Source of the DNA: CAWJFP01 sp963842155 | Lineage (GTDB): Bacteria > Pseudomonadota > Alphaproteobacteria > JACZXZ01 | Direction of reading: 5' to 3' | NCBI GenBank assembly: GCA_963842155.1 | Contig: CAWJFP010000008.1 | Coordinates: forward strand, 1-64,000 | DNA length: 64,000 nucleotides | In this document: one piece after another, positions 42,537-51,658 of the stretch | Numbering within the stretch: position 1 is the stretch's first letter | How the letters are laid out: the number at the start of each line of letters is the position of its first letter | Notes under the pieces: model-generated | Told to the model about the DNA's origin: nothing | What the model saw: the letters and a program-made list of their open reading frames with translations, nothing else | Databases searched by the model: none | Translations under genes and position numbers: made by a program

Positions 42537-43472
42537 ATGCCCTTGCGTATCCTCGTGCTCGGCTCGGCCGCGGGCGGTGGTTTCCCCCAGTGGAACTGCC
42601 ATTGCCGTAATTGCCGGCGCGCCCGGGCGGGCGACCCCGCCGCGCGCGCGCGTACCCAATCCTCGCTGGCGGTCACGGCGGATGGCGAGCGCTGGGTGCT
42701 GCTCAACGCCTCGCCCGACCTCCGTCAGCAGATCGGCGCCAGCCCGCCGCTGCATTCCCGCGCCGACCCCCGCCATAGCCCGATCGTGGGCGTCGTCCTC
42801 AGCAACGGCGACGTGGATCACGTGGCCGGCCTCTTGAGCCTGCGCGAGAGCCAGCCGCTCGCCATCTACGCCACCGATCGCGTGCAGGGGCTGCTCGCCG
42901 CCAATCCCATCTTCAAGGTGCTCGACCCGGCGCTGGTGGAGCGCCGGACCCTGCGGCTCGGCGAGCCCCAGGAGCTCAAGACCGCGCAGGGCGCGGCCAC
43001 GGGCCTGGGCGTCACCCCCTATGTCGTTCCCGGCAAGATCGCGCTCTATGCCGAGGACAAGGCCGCGGGCGCCGATTTCGGCACGCGCGCGGGCGACACC
43101 ATCGGGATCGAGGTCGCCGACCTGGCAACGGGCGCGAGCTTCCATTATTTGCCGGGCTGCGCCTCGCTGCCGCCCGAGCTTGCCGCGCGGCTCAAGGGCG
43201 CCAAGCTCCTCTTCTTCGACGGCACCTTGTGGCGCGACGACGAGATGATCGCCGCCGGCCTCGGCGGCAAGACGGGGCAGCGGATGGGCCATATGAGCGT
43301 CTCGGGCGAGGCGGGGACGATCGCGGCCTTCAAGAATCTCGGCGTCGGACGCAAGATTTTGATCCATATCAACAACAGCAATCCGATGATCCTCGATGAT
43401 TCGCCCGAGCGCGCCCTTGTGGAGGCGGCCGGCTGGCAGGTCGCCTGGGACGGAATGGAGATCGCCTTATGA
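42537..43472 (+). CDS. pqqB: PqqB, PQQ biosynthesis hydroxylase
   Basis: The 311-residue metallo-beta-lactamase-fold protein has the family's N-terminal GSAAGGGFPQWNCHCRNC cysteine/histidine cluster, NASPDLRQQI, the metal-site phrase SNGDVDHVAGLLSLRE, FDGTLWRDDEM, and HINNSNPMILDDS near the end. It acts on the Tyr-derived part of the PqqA product. The stop overlaps pqqC by ATGA. Confidence 0.9.
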   Translation: MPLRILVLGSAAGGGFPQWNCHCRNCRRARAGDPAARARTQSSLAVTADGERWVLLNASPDLRQQIGASPPLHSRADPRHSPIVGVVLSNGDVDHVAGLLSLRESQPLAIYATDRVQGLLAANPIFKVLDPALVERRTLRLGEPQELKTAQGAATGLGVTPYVVPGKIALYAEDKAAGADFGTRAGDTIGIEVADLATGASFHYLPGCASLPPELAARLKGAKLLFFDGTLWRDDEMIAAGLGGKTGQRMGHMSVSGEAGTIAAFKNLGVGRKILIHINNSNPMILDDSPERALVEAAGWQVAWDGMEIAL

Positions 43473-44206
43473 AAACGCCCATGGAACCGGCCGAGCTCGA
43501 GCGCCGCCTGCGCCGCATCGGCGCCGAGCGCTACCACAATCTCCACCCCTTCCATAAGCTCCTGCACGGCGGCAAGCTGGATCTGCGCCAGGTGCAGGCC
43601 TGGGCCCTCAACAGATATTATTACCAGAGCCATATACCGATGAAGGACGCGGCGCTGATGTCGCGCGTCGACGATGCCGAGCTGAGGCGCGAATGGCGCC
43701 GGCGCATCGTCGACCATGACGGCGAGCGCGCGGGCGAGGGCGGCATCTATCGCTGGCTCAAGCTCACCGACGGATTGGGCCTCGACCACGACTATGTGGA
43801 ATCCTCGCGCGGCGTGCTGCCGGCCACCAAGTTCGCCGTCGAGGCCTATGTGCATTTCGTGCGCGAGCGCAGCCTGTTGGAGGCGGTGGCCTCTTCGTTG
43901 ACGGAGCTGTTCTCGCCAACTATCATTTCCGAGCGGGTTTCCGGCATGCTGGCCGGCTACGATTTCGTCAAGCCGGAGACGCTGGCCTACTTCAACGCCC
44001 GCTTGACGCAGGCGCCGCGCGATTCGGACTTCGCGCTCGACTATGTCAAGCGCGAGGCGCGCACGCCCGAGCAGCAGGAGGCCGCCATGGCCGCGCTGGT
44101 TTTCAAATGCGACGTGCTCTGGGCGCAGCTCGACGCGCTCTACCACGCCTATGTCGAGCCCGGCCATGTGCCGCCGGGCGCCTTCGGCAGCGCCCAGCAG
44201 ACATGA
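43469..44206 (+). CDS. pqqC: PqqC, pyrroloquinoline-quinone synthase
   Basis: The 245-residue helical protein has the family signatures HPFHKLLHGGKLDLRQVQAW, NRYYYQSHIPMKDAALMSR, RRRIVDHDGERAGEGGIYRW and SSLTELFSPTIISERV. It performs the final ring closure and oxidation to PQQ without a metal. It is translationally coupled to both neighbours by ATGA overlaps. Confidence 0.92.
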   Translation: MKTPMEPAELERRLRRIGAERYHNLHPFHKLLHGGKLDLRQVQAWALNRYYYQSHIPMKDAALMSRVDDAELRREWRRRIVDHDGERAGEGGIYRWLKLTDGLGLDHDYVESSRGVLPATKFAVEAYVHFVRERSLLEAVASSLTELFSPTIISERVSGMLAGYDFVKPETLAYFNARLTQAPRDSDFALDYVKREARTPEQQEAAMAALVFKCDVLWAQLDALYHAYVEPGHVPPGAFGSAQQT

Positions 44207-44490
44207 GCGAGCGCGTCGCGATCGTCGAAGCGAGCGTGCCGCGCCTGCCGCGCGGCGTGCGCCTGCGCTTCGACGATACGCGCAAGCAATGGATCGTGCT
44301 GGCGCCCGAGCGGATCATCGTGCCGGACGAGATCGCGCTCGAGGTGCTGCAGCGCGTGGACGGCAAGGCGTCGGTCGGGTCGATCTCGGACGCGCTTGCC
44401 GACAAATATCAGGCGCCGCGCGCCGAGGTTGGCTCGGACGTGGTGCAGCTGCTGCAGGATCTCGCGGACAAAGGAATGCTGGTCGCATGA
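44203..44490 (+). CDS. pqqD: PqqD, peptide chaperone
   Basis: The 95-residue winged-helix-like protein has PRLPRGVRLRFDDTRKQWIV, LAPERIIVPDEIALEVLQRV, and a C-terminal helical DVVQLLQDLADKGML. It binds PqqA and presents it to PqqE. It is a separate gene here, not fused to pqqC or pqqE. It overlaps pqqC and pqqE by ATGA on each side. Confidence 0.9.
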   Translation: MSERVAIVEASVPRLPRGVRLRFDDTRKQWIVLAPERIIVPDEIALEVLQRVDGKASVGSISDALADKYQAPRAEVGSDVVQLLQDLADKGMLVA

Positions 44491-45638
44491 GCACGCCCGC
44501 CCCGCCCTTGGCCGTCCTGATGGAGCTGACGCATCGCTGTCCGCTCCAATGCCCCTATTGCTCCAACCCCCTCGAGCTCGAGCGCGCCGCCGGCGAGCTC
44601 GACACGGCGAGCTGGAAGGACGTGCTCGCGCAGGCGGCGGCGATGGGCGTGCTGCAGGTGCATTTCTCGGGCGGCGAGCCGACGGCGCGGCGCGACCTCG
44701 TCGAGCTGGTGCGGCACGCCGCGGGCCTTGGCCTCTACACCAATCTCATCACCTCGGGCGTGCTGCTCGACGAGGCGCGCATCGCGGACCTCGCCGAAGC
44801 GGGCCTCGACCATGTCCAGCTCAGCTTCCAGGATTCGCGGCCCGAGGGCGGCAACCGCATCGGCGGCCATCCGGGCGGCCATCAGAAGAAGCTCGCGGTC
44901 GCGGGATGGATCAAGGCGGCCGGCCTGCCGCTGACCGTCAACGCCGTCATGCACCGGCAGAATCTCGACCATCTCGGCGAGCTCATCGAGCTCGCGGTCG
45001 CGCTCGGCGCCGGGCGGCTCGAGGTCGCGCATGTGCAATATTACGGCTGGGGCCTGGTCAACCGCCGGGCCCTGATCCCGACCCGCGCGCAGCTCGCCCG
45101 CGCGACGGAGATGGTCGAGGAGGCGCGCGTGCGCTTGAAGGGCCGGCTCGTCATCGACTATGTCGTGCCGGACTATTACGCCAAGCGTCCCAAGGCCTGC
45201 ATGGGCGGCTGGGGCCGCCAGTTCCTCAATATTTCCCCCGCCGGCAAGGTGCTGCCCTGCCACGCCGCCGAGAGCATCAAGGATATGCGCTTCGAGCGCG
45301 TGACCGAGCGGCCGCTCGCCGAGATCTGGGCCCAATCCGAGCCCTTCCAGCGCTTCCGCGGCACCGCCTGGATGCCGGAGCCTTGCCAATCCTGCGAGCG
45401 GCGCGAGATCGATTGGGGCGGTTGCCGGTGCCAGGCGCTCGCGCTGACGGGGAACGCCGCCACGATCGACCCGGCTTGCGGGCTCTCCCCGCGTCACGAG
45501 GAGCTGGTCGCGATCGCGGAAGCGGAAAGTGCCATGCCCGCGGCCGAGTTCGTCTATCGCCGCATCGGAGCCGCGCCGGCGACGCCGGCGCCCATGCCGG
45601 GGCTCCTCGCGCGCAAGCCGGCCGCCGCGGAGAGCTAA
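44487..45638 (+). CDS. pqqE: PqqE, radical SAM Glu-Tyr crosslinking enzyme
   Basis: The 383-residue protein has the radical SAM cysteines at 18, 22 and 25 (HRCPLQCPYCS), the GGE motif (HFSGGEPTARRD), and the C-terminal SPASM-type cysteines (KACMGGWGRQFLNISPAGKV; LPCHAA; PCQSCE; WGGCRCQA). It makes the carbon-carbon bond between Glu15 and Tyr19 of PqqA with PqqD's help. It is the last gene of the operon. Confidence 0.93.
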   Translation: MSTPAPPLAVLMELTHRCPLQCPYCSNPLELERAAGELDTASWKDVLAQAAAMGVLQVHFSGGEPTARRDLVELVRHAAGLGLYTNLITSGVLLDEARIADLAEAGLDHVQLSFQDSRPEGGNRIGGHPGGHQKKLAVAGWIKAAGLPLTVNAVMHRQNLDHLGELIELAVALGAGRLEVAHVQYYGWGLVNRRALIPTRAQLARATEMVEEARVRLKGRLVIDYVVPDYYAKRPKACMGGWGRQFLNISPAGKVLPCHAAESIKDMRFERVTERPLAEIWAQSEPFQRFRGTAWMPEPCQSCERREIDWGGCRCQALALTGNAATIDPACGLSPRHEELVAIAEAESAMPAAEFVYRRIGAAPATPAPMPGLLARKPAAAES

Positions 45639-46009
45639 AGCGTGAAACCATAAATCCGGGGCGACGCCGGCCTGCGAACTTCCGCTCCCGGGCGGAAAGC
45701 GGCTATTGCATTCCGATCCCTGCATATCGCGAAAATGCCAATTGCGGAAGTGGGCCCATCAATCCGACAACCCCGACGGGATGGGCGATCTCCGGTTGCG
45801 GGACGGTGAGGCGAAGCGTCTCGGTGACCTTGGATTTGACGATGAGAACGAGCTTGGTCGGCCGTGGGACGGCCAGCTCCGAGGGCCATTTTCTCGTTGC
45901 AGGACAAATTGCCCCTGAACTGACATTGAAACCGGGCACTCTGTTGGAGTTGTGCACGAAATAAGTTTCCTGGATACTGGCCAATGAAACGGCGAAATGG
46001 GGAACTGCC
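45639..46009 (+). other. Intergenic stretch after pqqE without a convincing gene
   Basis: About 370 bases separate pqqE from the HdeD-like gene. Both strands show open frames of 60-100 codons here (for example one ending in SRYAGIGMQ on the minus strand), but none has a ribosome site, recognisable family or plausible start. No strong terminator is visible. Confidence 0.5.
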
Positions 46010-46564
46010 ATGAGCGATAGGTCGTTCGTCGACAGCTTGCTGCATGGCCGGCTCAAAGCTGCATCGAGATGGCTTTTCTGGCTCGGTCTGGCCATGGTCG
46101 TGTTGGGAGCCGCCGCCATCATCTTTCCCGTTGTCTCCACCCTCGCAGCGGCGCTGTTCGTCGGCTGGGTGCTGTTGATCTCCGGTGTCATCACGCTCTT
46201 GGGCTCGTTCTCGATCCACGGAACCGGGCCGTTTTTCGGCGCGCTTTTCCTCGGCCTGCTCTCCATCATGGGCGGCATCTTCCTGCTCTTCAATCCTCTC
46301 GCCGGCGCAATTGCACTTACGCTCATGATGGGCGTGATCTTCATGCTTCAAGGATCGTTCGAGATTTTCCTGGCACTCGAGATGCGTCCGCATGCGGGCT
46401 GGGGAGGCATGCTGGCGTCCGGCATCGCCAGCGTCGCGGTGGCGGTCCTGATCGCGGCCGGCTGGCCCGGCATCTCGGTCGTCGCCCTCGGTATCCTCCT
46501 CGGCGTGAATTTCCTCAGCACCGGATTCGGTTATATTTTCGTGTCTCGAGCGTTGAAGCCCTGA
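46010..46564 (+). CDS. HdeD family membrane protein (DUF308)
   Basis: The 184-residue polytopic protein has six hydrophobic segments in the paired arrangement of HdeD (WLFWLGLAMVVLGAAAIIFP, ALFVGWVLLISGVITLLGSF, FNPLAGAIALTLMMGVIFML, VAVAVLIAAGWPGISVVALG). The family is tied to acid and general stress tolerance in some bacteria; a specific role here is unknown. A possible 46-codon frame and the ExoD-like gene follow. Confidence 0.8.
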   Translation: MSDRSFVDSLLHGRLKAASRWLFWLGLAMVVLGAAAIIFPVVSTLAAALFVGWVLLISGVITLLGSFSIHGTGPFFGALFLGLLSIMGGIFLLFNPLAGAIALTLMMGVIFMLQGSFEIFLALEMRPHAGWGGMLASGIASVAVAVLIAAGWPGISVVALGILLGVNFLSTGFGYIFVSRALKP

Positions 46565-46568
46565 CCTA

Positions 46569-46709
46569 GTGCGTCGCCGCGAAGACCACACCGCGGAGGG
46601 GTCAGGAGCGGAGGAAACCGTGCCGCAGCGCCCAGACCTGCGCGCCGAGATCACCAACCTGAAGGCGGAGTTGGCGCCGCCGGGCGCCGGGCCGCGCCGC
46701 GAGGACTGA
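46569..46709 (+). CDS. Possible very small charged protein
   Basis: A GTG at 46569 opens 46 codons with Arg/Glu-rich content (including PQRPDLRAEITNLKAELAPP), ending two bases before the ExoD-like start. It may be a real coupled peptide, or only the open leader of the next gene. No ribosome site is convincing. Confidence 0.25.
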   Translation: MRRREDHTAEGSGAEETVPQRPDLRAEITNLKAELAPPGAGPRRED

Positions 46710-46711
46710 CA

Positions 46712-47317
46712 ATGGCGCAGAAGCAGTCCGAGGAGGCCCAGTTTGTCCTGGCCTCGCTTGTGCTGGAGCGGCTGCATGCCGCCGCCCCGAACGGTCAGTT
46801 CACCTTGGGATGGGTGTTGGACCGGCTGGATCGCCAATCGTTCGGGCTCATTCTGCTTTTGCTCGCCATTGTTGCCGCCGTGCCGGGAATTTGCACGTTT
46901 GCGGGACTGCTGATCGCGATGATCGGGTTTCAAATGGTCTTTGGACGACGGGCGCCTTATTTTCCGCGGTTAATCGCAAACCATCCTTTGCCCACGCGGC
47001 ACCTCGGCCCAGTCGTCACGCGTGCCATCGCGGTCCTGCGATGGGTCGAGAAAATCGTTCGTCCGCGTTGGCCGACGGTAACCGGCAAAATGAAACCCGT
47101 CGTCGGCGTGGCAGTCATCCTGCTAAGCATCCGCCTGATTTTGGTTCCGATCCCGCTCAGCAACGTCCTTCCCGCGTTGGTCATTGCATTCGTCTCGCTC
47201 ACCTATCTGGAAGACGATGGGCTATCGCTCTCGATCGCGCTCGCCTTGGCGGCAGTCATCATCGCACTCGATATTGTCCTCGTGTGGGAGATCATTCACG
47301 GTCGCGGCAACCATTGA
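46712..47317 (+). CDS. exoD: ExoD family exopolysaccharide synthesis membrane protein
   Basis: The 201-residue membrane protein has the ExoD layout: GQFTLGWVLDRLDRQSFGLI, LLLAIVAAVPGICTFAGLLI, MVFGRRAPYFPRLIANHPLP, and paired C-terminal helices (IPLSNVLPALVIAFVSLTYL). In rhizobia ExoD is needed for normal exopolysaccharide and alkali tolerance. No other polysaccharide genes are near. Confidence 0.8.
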   Translation: MAQKQSEEAQFVLASLVLERLHAAAPNGQFTLGWVLDRLDRQSFGLILLLLAIVAAVPGICTFAGLLIAMIGFQMVFGRRAPYFPRLIANHPLPTRHLGPVVTRAIAVLRWVEKIVRPRWPTVTGKMKPVVGVAVILLSIRLILVPIPLSNVLPALVIAFVSLTYLEDDGLSLSIALALAAVIIALDIVLVWEIIHGRGNH

Positions 47318-47351
47318 CGTCGAAGCCGCTCCTGAGGCGCTTACGTTCTCG

Positions 47352-48320
47352 TCAACGCCCGCGCGCCGAGAGGAGAGTGCTTTCGCCCAGGCATACCGGC
47401 AGGGCCCGCCGGCGACACTCGACGCGAAATCGCCTGAGCAGCATCGGCTCTCCGTCCAGGTTCACGTTCAGATCGTGCTCCGATTCGTATTCGATCCATG
47501 AGCTTCGCGTCGTGACCAGTTTGGCGCGGATTCCTGGGGTGCCTTCGCGGAGCAAATGGGAGAAAGCCTCGAGCCGCGCCCCATGGTCCAATTCGGGCAT
47601 GATCACCAAATCAAGCAGGCCGTCGTCAATCAGCGCGTTCGGGCAAAGCGGTATGCCGCCTCCCGCCTGCCGGCCATTGCCTATTGCCAAGGCCAAAAAA
47701 TGCCCTTCCCACGAAAACCCTTCGCCCCGGAACCTGCCTTGATTGGATGTAAGTTCGGCAAAGCGCGAGAGGCCAGTGATTGCATAGGCCAACCTGCCCA
47801 ATCGCTGCTTGAGCTTCGGGTCCGTTTCGACGGTGATGCGCGAGCCAAAGCCGCCCGAAACGAGATTGATGAACGGCTTGTCGTTGAGAAGGCCGATGTC
47901 TATCCAGCACGGCCGCGAGCATGCCGCAATTTGCAACGCGGCCGTAATGTCCTCGATCGGTATGCCCGTTGAATGGGCGAAGTCATTAGCGGTACCCACG
48001 GGAAGCACGCCCAGAGAGCACCCTGCAGGCAAACCAATCCTGTAGGCGGCGGCAAATACTTCGTTGATCGTTCCATCACCGCCGCCCGCGACGATACAAT
48101 CGACCTTGTTTCCGCGCGTTTCGGCAACTGCTTCGGCCATCAAACGTGCCGCGTCGCCGGGCTCCCAGGTGACCCGCACCTCCACAAGATGGCCCTCGTT
48201 GCGCAGCGCGTGAACCGCTGCTCTTACGCGAGGGTCGCCTCCCGCCTTGCCGTGCAGTATTATGCGTACTTGCGCCACCGTTTTGTCTTGCTCCCGGTTC
48301 AGCGCGGGCTGAGCCGTCAT
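47352..48320 (-). CDS. YegS/diacylglycerol-kinase-like lipid kinase
   Basis: The 322-residue protein from ATG 48320 has the nucleotide-binding motif (DCIVAGGGDGTINEVFAAAY), LGVLPVGTANDFAHSTGIP (the G-T-x-N-D-F element), and the C-terminal beta sandwich (ALIDDGLLDLVIMPELDHG). It should phosphorylate a lipid or related alcohol at the membrane. An upstream TTG at 48377 would add 19 residues; the ATG is preferred because the conserved domain begins soon after. Confidence 0.8.
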   Translation of the reverse strand: MTAQPALNREQDKTVAQVRIILHGKAGGDPRVRAAVHALRNEGHLVEVRVTWEPGDAARLMAEAVAETRGNKVDCIVAGGGDGTINEVFAAAYRIGLPAGCSLGVLPVGTANDFAHSTGIPIEDITAALQIAACSRPCWIDIGLLNDKPFINLVSGGFGSRITVETDPKLKQRLGRLAYAITGLSRFAELTSNQGRFRGEGFSWEGHFLALAIGNGRQAGGGIPLCPNALIDDGLLDLVIMPELDHGARLEAFSHLLREGTPGIRAKLVTTRSSWIEYESEHDLNVNLDGEPMLLRRFRVECRRRALPVCLGESTLLSARGR

Positions 48321-48683
48321 CTCCCGCTTGGCCGCAATAGCTAGACGTGCATCACGAACCCCTTTAAGAGGCGGCAAAAGCCGTCACGAATTCGATTTTG
48401 GCTCCGGCTGGTATCGGGTAGAGCACACTATTACGCGCCCCTCGCCTACTAGTCCAACCGGCGCTCAAACCCGGGCCATCCGGCGATTTCCCTCGGGCTG
48501 AGAGCCCGGCGTTGCACGCGCGAGACGGGCCACGGGTACGCATTCGGAGCGATCTGCGACATGGCGGCCCAACCTCGGACTGCGGCCGGAGCCGCAGACG
48601 GCCAGGAATTGCAGCTTCGTCCTGGATGGCGACGTTGCCGGCAATGCGCAACGGACTCGTCGCAAGAGGGGCGGCGAGATGCT
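48321..48683. other. Intergenic stretch without a convincing gene
   Basis: Between the lipid kinase and the patatin gene lie about 360 bases. Open frames exist on both strands but look like chance products of high GC content. I see no RNA gene or strong hairpin terminator. Confidence 0.45.
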
Positions 48684-49607
48684 CTACACGAAACGCCGCA
48701 GCGTTGGCAGGGCCTGTTCCACGCAGAGGCGGCCTTCCGCGATGGCCTCTTTGGCGCGGCTGAACTCCAAGAGGCCGATATGGCGCAAACGGGGAAGCAG
48801 CATCACATGTGGCGGCTCTCCGGCAAGACGACTGCGGGTGATGTGGTCCTGCATGATGTTGATCGAGTTTGCTATGACGTCGAAATATCCGGGAGTGGAT
48901 GACTCGGGAGGCAGCATGTGACGCGCAATCTGCCCCACCTGGTCCCGCAGGCCCGGCGGCAATTGCTTCAAAACACGGCCAATAAATTCGTTGGGGACAT
49001 GCGTCGGAGCTATTGTTCCCGGAGAACCCAGCTCGCTTTCAAAGCGCCGCCCCAGCAGCTCGCCGTTTAGATTAACCGCGATGATGGTGTCTGCACCCAG
49101 TGCTCGGCAGACCGAAACCGGAACCGGATTGGAGAGTCCTCCATCGACCAGCCAGGTATCGCCACGTCGGGCTGGGCTGAATATTCCGGGCAGCGCGATC
49201 GATGCTCGCACGGCCTCATCAATCGGTCCTGACTGCAGCCATATCTCGCGGCCGTTCACCAGATCAGTCGCAATAGCAGCGTATCGCTTCGGGTAGGCTT
49301 CGATGGCGTGCGTGAGACCCAGCTCACGCAGGAATGCAACTATTAGGCTGCCATTCATCAGCCCACCGCCCGATAGATGGACATCCATGAGCGCAACGAC
49401 TTCACGCCAAGTCACTGCCTCTGCCCATTGCCGGAGCTTGTCCAGCTGCCCACCGACGTAGGCTGCGCCGACCAGCGAGCCCATAGAGGTCCCGCAGACA
49501 ATGTCCGGCTCGATTCCGGCCTTTCGTAGGGAATCGATAACTCCAATGTGCGACCATCCGCGTGCAGAGCCGCTGCCAAGTGCAAGGCCGATCCGGCGAC
49601 GCGACAT
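48684..49607 (-). CDS. Patatin-like phospholipase (RssA-type)
   Basis: The 307-residue protein has the full patatin signature: the oxyanion stretch LALGSGSARGWSHIGVID, the nucleophile Ser41 in VCGTSMGSLVGAAY, and the catalytic Asp in TWLVDGGLSNPVPVSV. It is a Ser-Asp dyad lipid hydrolase without an evident signal peptide. It is near the lipid kinase and upstream of the Mla-like operon, so a lipid-handling theme is possible. Confidence 0.85.
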   Translation of the reverse strand: MSRRRIGLALGSGSARGWSHIGVIDSLRKAGIEPDIVCGTSMGSLVGAAYVGGQLDKLRQWAEAVTWREVVALMDVHLSGGGLMNGSLIVAFLRELGLTHAIEAYPKRYAAIATDLVNGREIWLQSGPIDEAVRASIALPGIFSPARRGDTWLVDGGLSNPVPVSVCRALGADTIIAVNLNGELLGRRFESELGSPGTIAPTHVPNEFIGRVLKQLPPGLRDQVGQIARHMLPPESSTPGYFDVIANSINIMQDHITRSRLAGEPPHVMLLPRLRHIGLLEFSRAKEAIAEGRLCVEQALPTLRRFV

Positions 49608-49773
49608 GTTGTTTCTTACGAGCCTATTTCATGAGCCATTGAGCGGGACAGTGTATCCCGTTCTTCGTCCAGGGTCACAGCCGGTTATGGAGTCCGCTGG
49701 GGGTCAACCACATCGATTCCACGATGTCCGCCGTATGTCCGTTTGGAGGGTAGTCCCGGAAATGCGGGGAGGG

Positions 49774-50034
49774 TATAACGCCGACCGTATCGGGTCGCTT
49801 GTCAGCCAACAAGGCGCATGGGCGAACATCCCGCCGACGCGAGATCGTAAAGAACCGACATGCTTCGGCCCCTATCTCTGCCGAGCGTGCAACTCGGTAG
49901 AGCGGTTCTTCAACAAGATCAAGCAATGTCGTCGTATGGCGACCCGCCACGACAAGCTCGCCGCCGACCATTTCGCCTTCAGCAAGCTCGCATCTACCCG
50001 GATTTGGCTGCGTGCTTATGAGCCCGCGACCTAA
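49774..50034 (+). mobile_element. IS5-family (IS427-type) transposase 3' remnant
   Basis: The 86 codons starting around YNADRIGSLVSQQGAWANIP and ending at 50034 match the conserved C-terminal part of IS5-family ORFB transposases: GAWANIPP-x-R-(N/D)-R-K-(E/D)-P, CRACNSVERFFNKIKQCRRM, ATRHDKLAADHFAFSKLAS. The catalytic first part is missing and I find no terminal inverted repeats. It is a fossil insertion whose stop overlaps the end of the lipoprotein gene on the other strand. Confidence 0.75.
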
Positions 50035-50702
50035 TCCGCCTTGAACAGCGGCGGCGGCGGCTTCCCCGTCGTCAGCGTGAACTCGACGAGACGCTTCATG
50101 CAGCGCCCGAGCGCCTCGTTGAAGGCCTCGACGATCTGCTCGATCTTGTCGCCCTCCGCGGGCGAGCGGTAGTTGCATTCCACGCTGCCGACGATCTCGC
50201 GTTGCGGGAGGCGGACGAGCTTGGCGTCGATGTCGACATGCGATTCGGGCTTGCCGCTCGTGTAGGTCGCCTCCATGTGGCGGATGTCGGTCTGCAGCAC
50301 GTAGTCCGCGCGCAGGCCCACCGATTCGCGCGCGACGGCGGGAATGTCGTGCGTGTTCTCGAACGATTCGACGAGCAGCGTCTGGATCATCCCGGTGACC
50401 CGGTCGGTCCAGGCGGTCTTGGCGTAATATTCGAGCTCGAGCGGCTGGCGCCGCACGGCGATGCGAACCGTGTCGAGGCTCGCGGGCGCGGTCGGCACCT
50501 CGATCACGAGCTGCCAATCGGCCTTGGGCATGTCGGCCTCGAACGTCGTCTTCGGCGCGAGGGTGAAGAGCCGCGGCGGCGGCTCCGAGCCGGGCAGGCC
50601 GAGCATGCTGCAGGCGCCGAGCGCGAGCAGGAGCCCGCCCATCGCGAGCGGAGCGAGGAGGCGCGCGCGCCGGCCGCGGACGCGGATCGTCATGGTCCTC
50701 AT
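50031..50702 (-). CDS. ABC-type transport auxiliary lipoprotein of the Mla-like system
   Basis: The 223-residue product has a lipoprotein signal with lipidated Cys31 (GGLLLALGACSMLGLPGSEP) and the auxiliary-lipoprotein domain (LFTLAPKTTFEADMPKADWQ, VRRQPLELEYYAKTAWTDRV, YVLQTDIRHMEATY). Its start overlaps the end of the MCE-domain gene, so the operon runs permease, ATPase, MCE protein, lipoprotein. It likely sits in the outer membrane as the system's partner, like PqiC or the Mkl-type lipoproteins. Confidence 0.8.
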   Translation of the reverse strand: MRTMTIRVRGRRARLLAPLAMGGLLLALGACSMLGLPGSEPPPRLFTLAPKTTFEADMPKADWQLVIEVPTAPASLDTVRIAVRRQPLELEYYAKTAWTDRVTGMIQTLLVESFENTHDIPAVARESVGLRADYVLQTDIRHMEATYTSGKPESHVDIDAKLVRLPQREIVGSVECNYRSPAEGDKIEQIVEAFNEALGRCMKRLVEFTLTTGKPPPPLFKAD

Positions 50703-51649
50703 CGGACGGGAATCCCTTGCTGCTGGTTGCCGAAGAAGAAGCGGGCGGGGTCCGCCTCGATCTTGTTGGCGAGCCGCGTGATGGCCTCGAAGGTCTGGCG
50801 CCCCTCCGCCAGGAATTCGGTGAGCTGGAAGAGGCCCTCGCTGGTGAAGTTGCGCAAGGGCGCGCGGTTCTCGGTCACGATGTCGTCGAGCTGGCCCGCG
50901 GTGTGCTGGAGCTTTTCGGCGATCTGGCGGATGTCGGCGACCGCGGGCACCGCGTTCTCGGAAATCTTGCGCTCGTCGACGGCGAGGTTCTGCAGCAGGG
51001 CGTTCAGCCGGTCGGCGGATTCATGCAGCGATCGCGCGGCCGCGGCACCTTGGCTGAGCGTGGTCTGGAAATCGCCGCCCTTCTCCGCCAGCCCGCCGGT
51101 CACCGAGCGCAGGTTGTCGAGCATCGCGGTGATCGCGGCGATATTCTCGTCGCTCAAGACCTTGTTGCCGCGCTTGATCAGCTGGTTGGCGTTGTCCATC
51201 ACCTCCGGCGCCTCGGCGAACACGCGCTGCATTTGGCCCTCGCGCGATTTGATGATGGCGTATTTGTGCCGCTCCTTGGGCACCAGCGGCGAGCCGGTGG
51301 CGCTGCCGGCGAGCTGGATATAGACGCCGCCGGCGAGGCCCTGGGATTCGATGGTCGCGATCGTGTCGGTGTTGACCGGCGTGTCGGGGTCCACCTTGAT
51401 GGTGACCTCGATCTCCTCCGGATTGTCCTGGTCGATGCCGAGCTTGTTGACCGAGCCTACCGGGATGCCGCGGTAGCGCACCGGGCTGCCGTTCTGCAGG
51501 CCGGTCACCGAGCCGCGAAACTCGATGCGGTAGTAGTTGGCGCCCTTGGTCAGCTCAAAATGGGTCAGCCAGATGATGAAGAGGAAAAGCCCGAGGACGA
51601 GCGCCAGCACGAAGCCGCCGACGATCACATAGCTTGCTTTGGTTTCCAT
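50699..51649 (-). CDS. mlaD: MlaD-like MCE-domain protein
   Basis: The 316-residue protein has an N-terminal membrane anchor (VIVGGFVLALVLGLFLFIIW), the MCE domain at about residues 40-115 (YYRIEFRGSVTGLQNGSPVR; VRYRGIPVGSVNKLGID; IESQGLAGGVYIQLAG), and a long helical C-terminal half that may extend the tunnel. It binds and passes lipids between membranes. Confidence 0.85.
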   Translation of the reverse strand: METKASYVIVGGFVLALVLGLFLFIIWLTHFELTKGANYYRIEFRGSVTGLQNGSPVRYRGIPVGSVNKLGIDQDNPEEIEVTIKVDPDTPVNTDTIATIESQGLAGGVYIQLAGSATGSPLVPKERHKYAIIKSREGQMQRVFAEAPEVMDNANQLIKRGNKVLSDENIAAITAMLDNLRSVTGGLAEKGGDFQTTLSQGAAAARSLHESADRLNALLQNLAVDERKISENAVPAVADIRQIAEKLQHTAGQLDDIVTENRAPLRNFTSEGLFQLTEFLAEGRQTFEAITRLANKIEADPARFFFGNQQQGIPVR

Positions 51650-51658
51650 CGCTGTTTC

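Noticed and set aside
45706..45918. Small plus-strand frame between pqqE and the HdeD-like gene
   Set aside because: There is no ribosome site and no recognisable family, and an overlapping minus-strand frame is equally open; the composition suggests chance.
48465..48665. Minus-strand frames of 66-95 codons between the lipid kinase and patatin genes
   Set aside because: They are Arg/Gly-rich with no start signal, and neighbouring frames are equally open.
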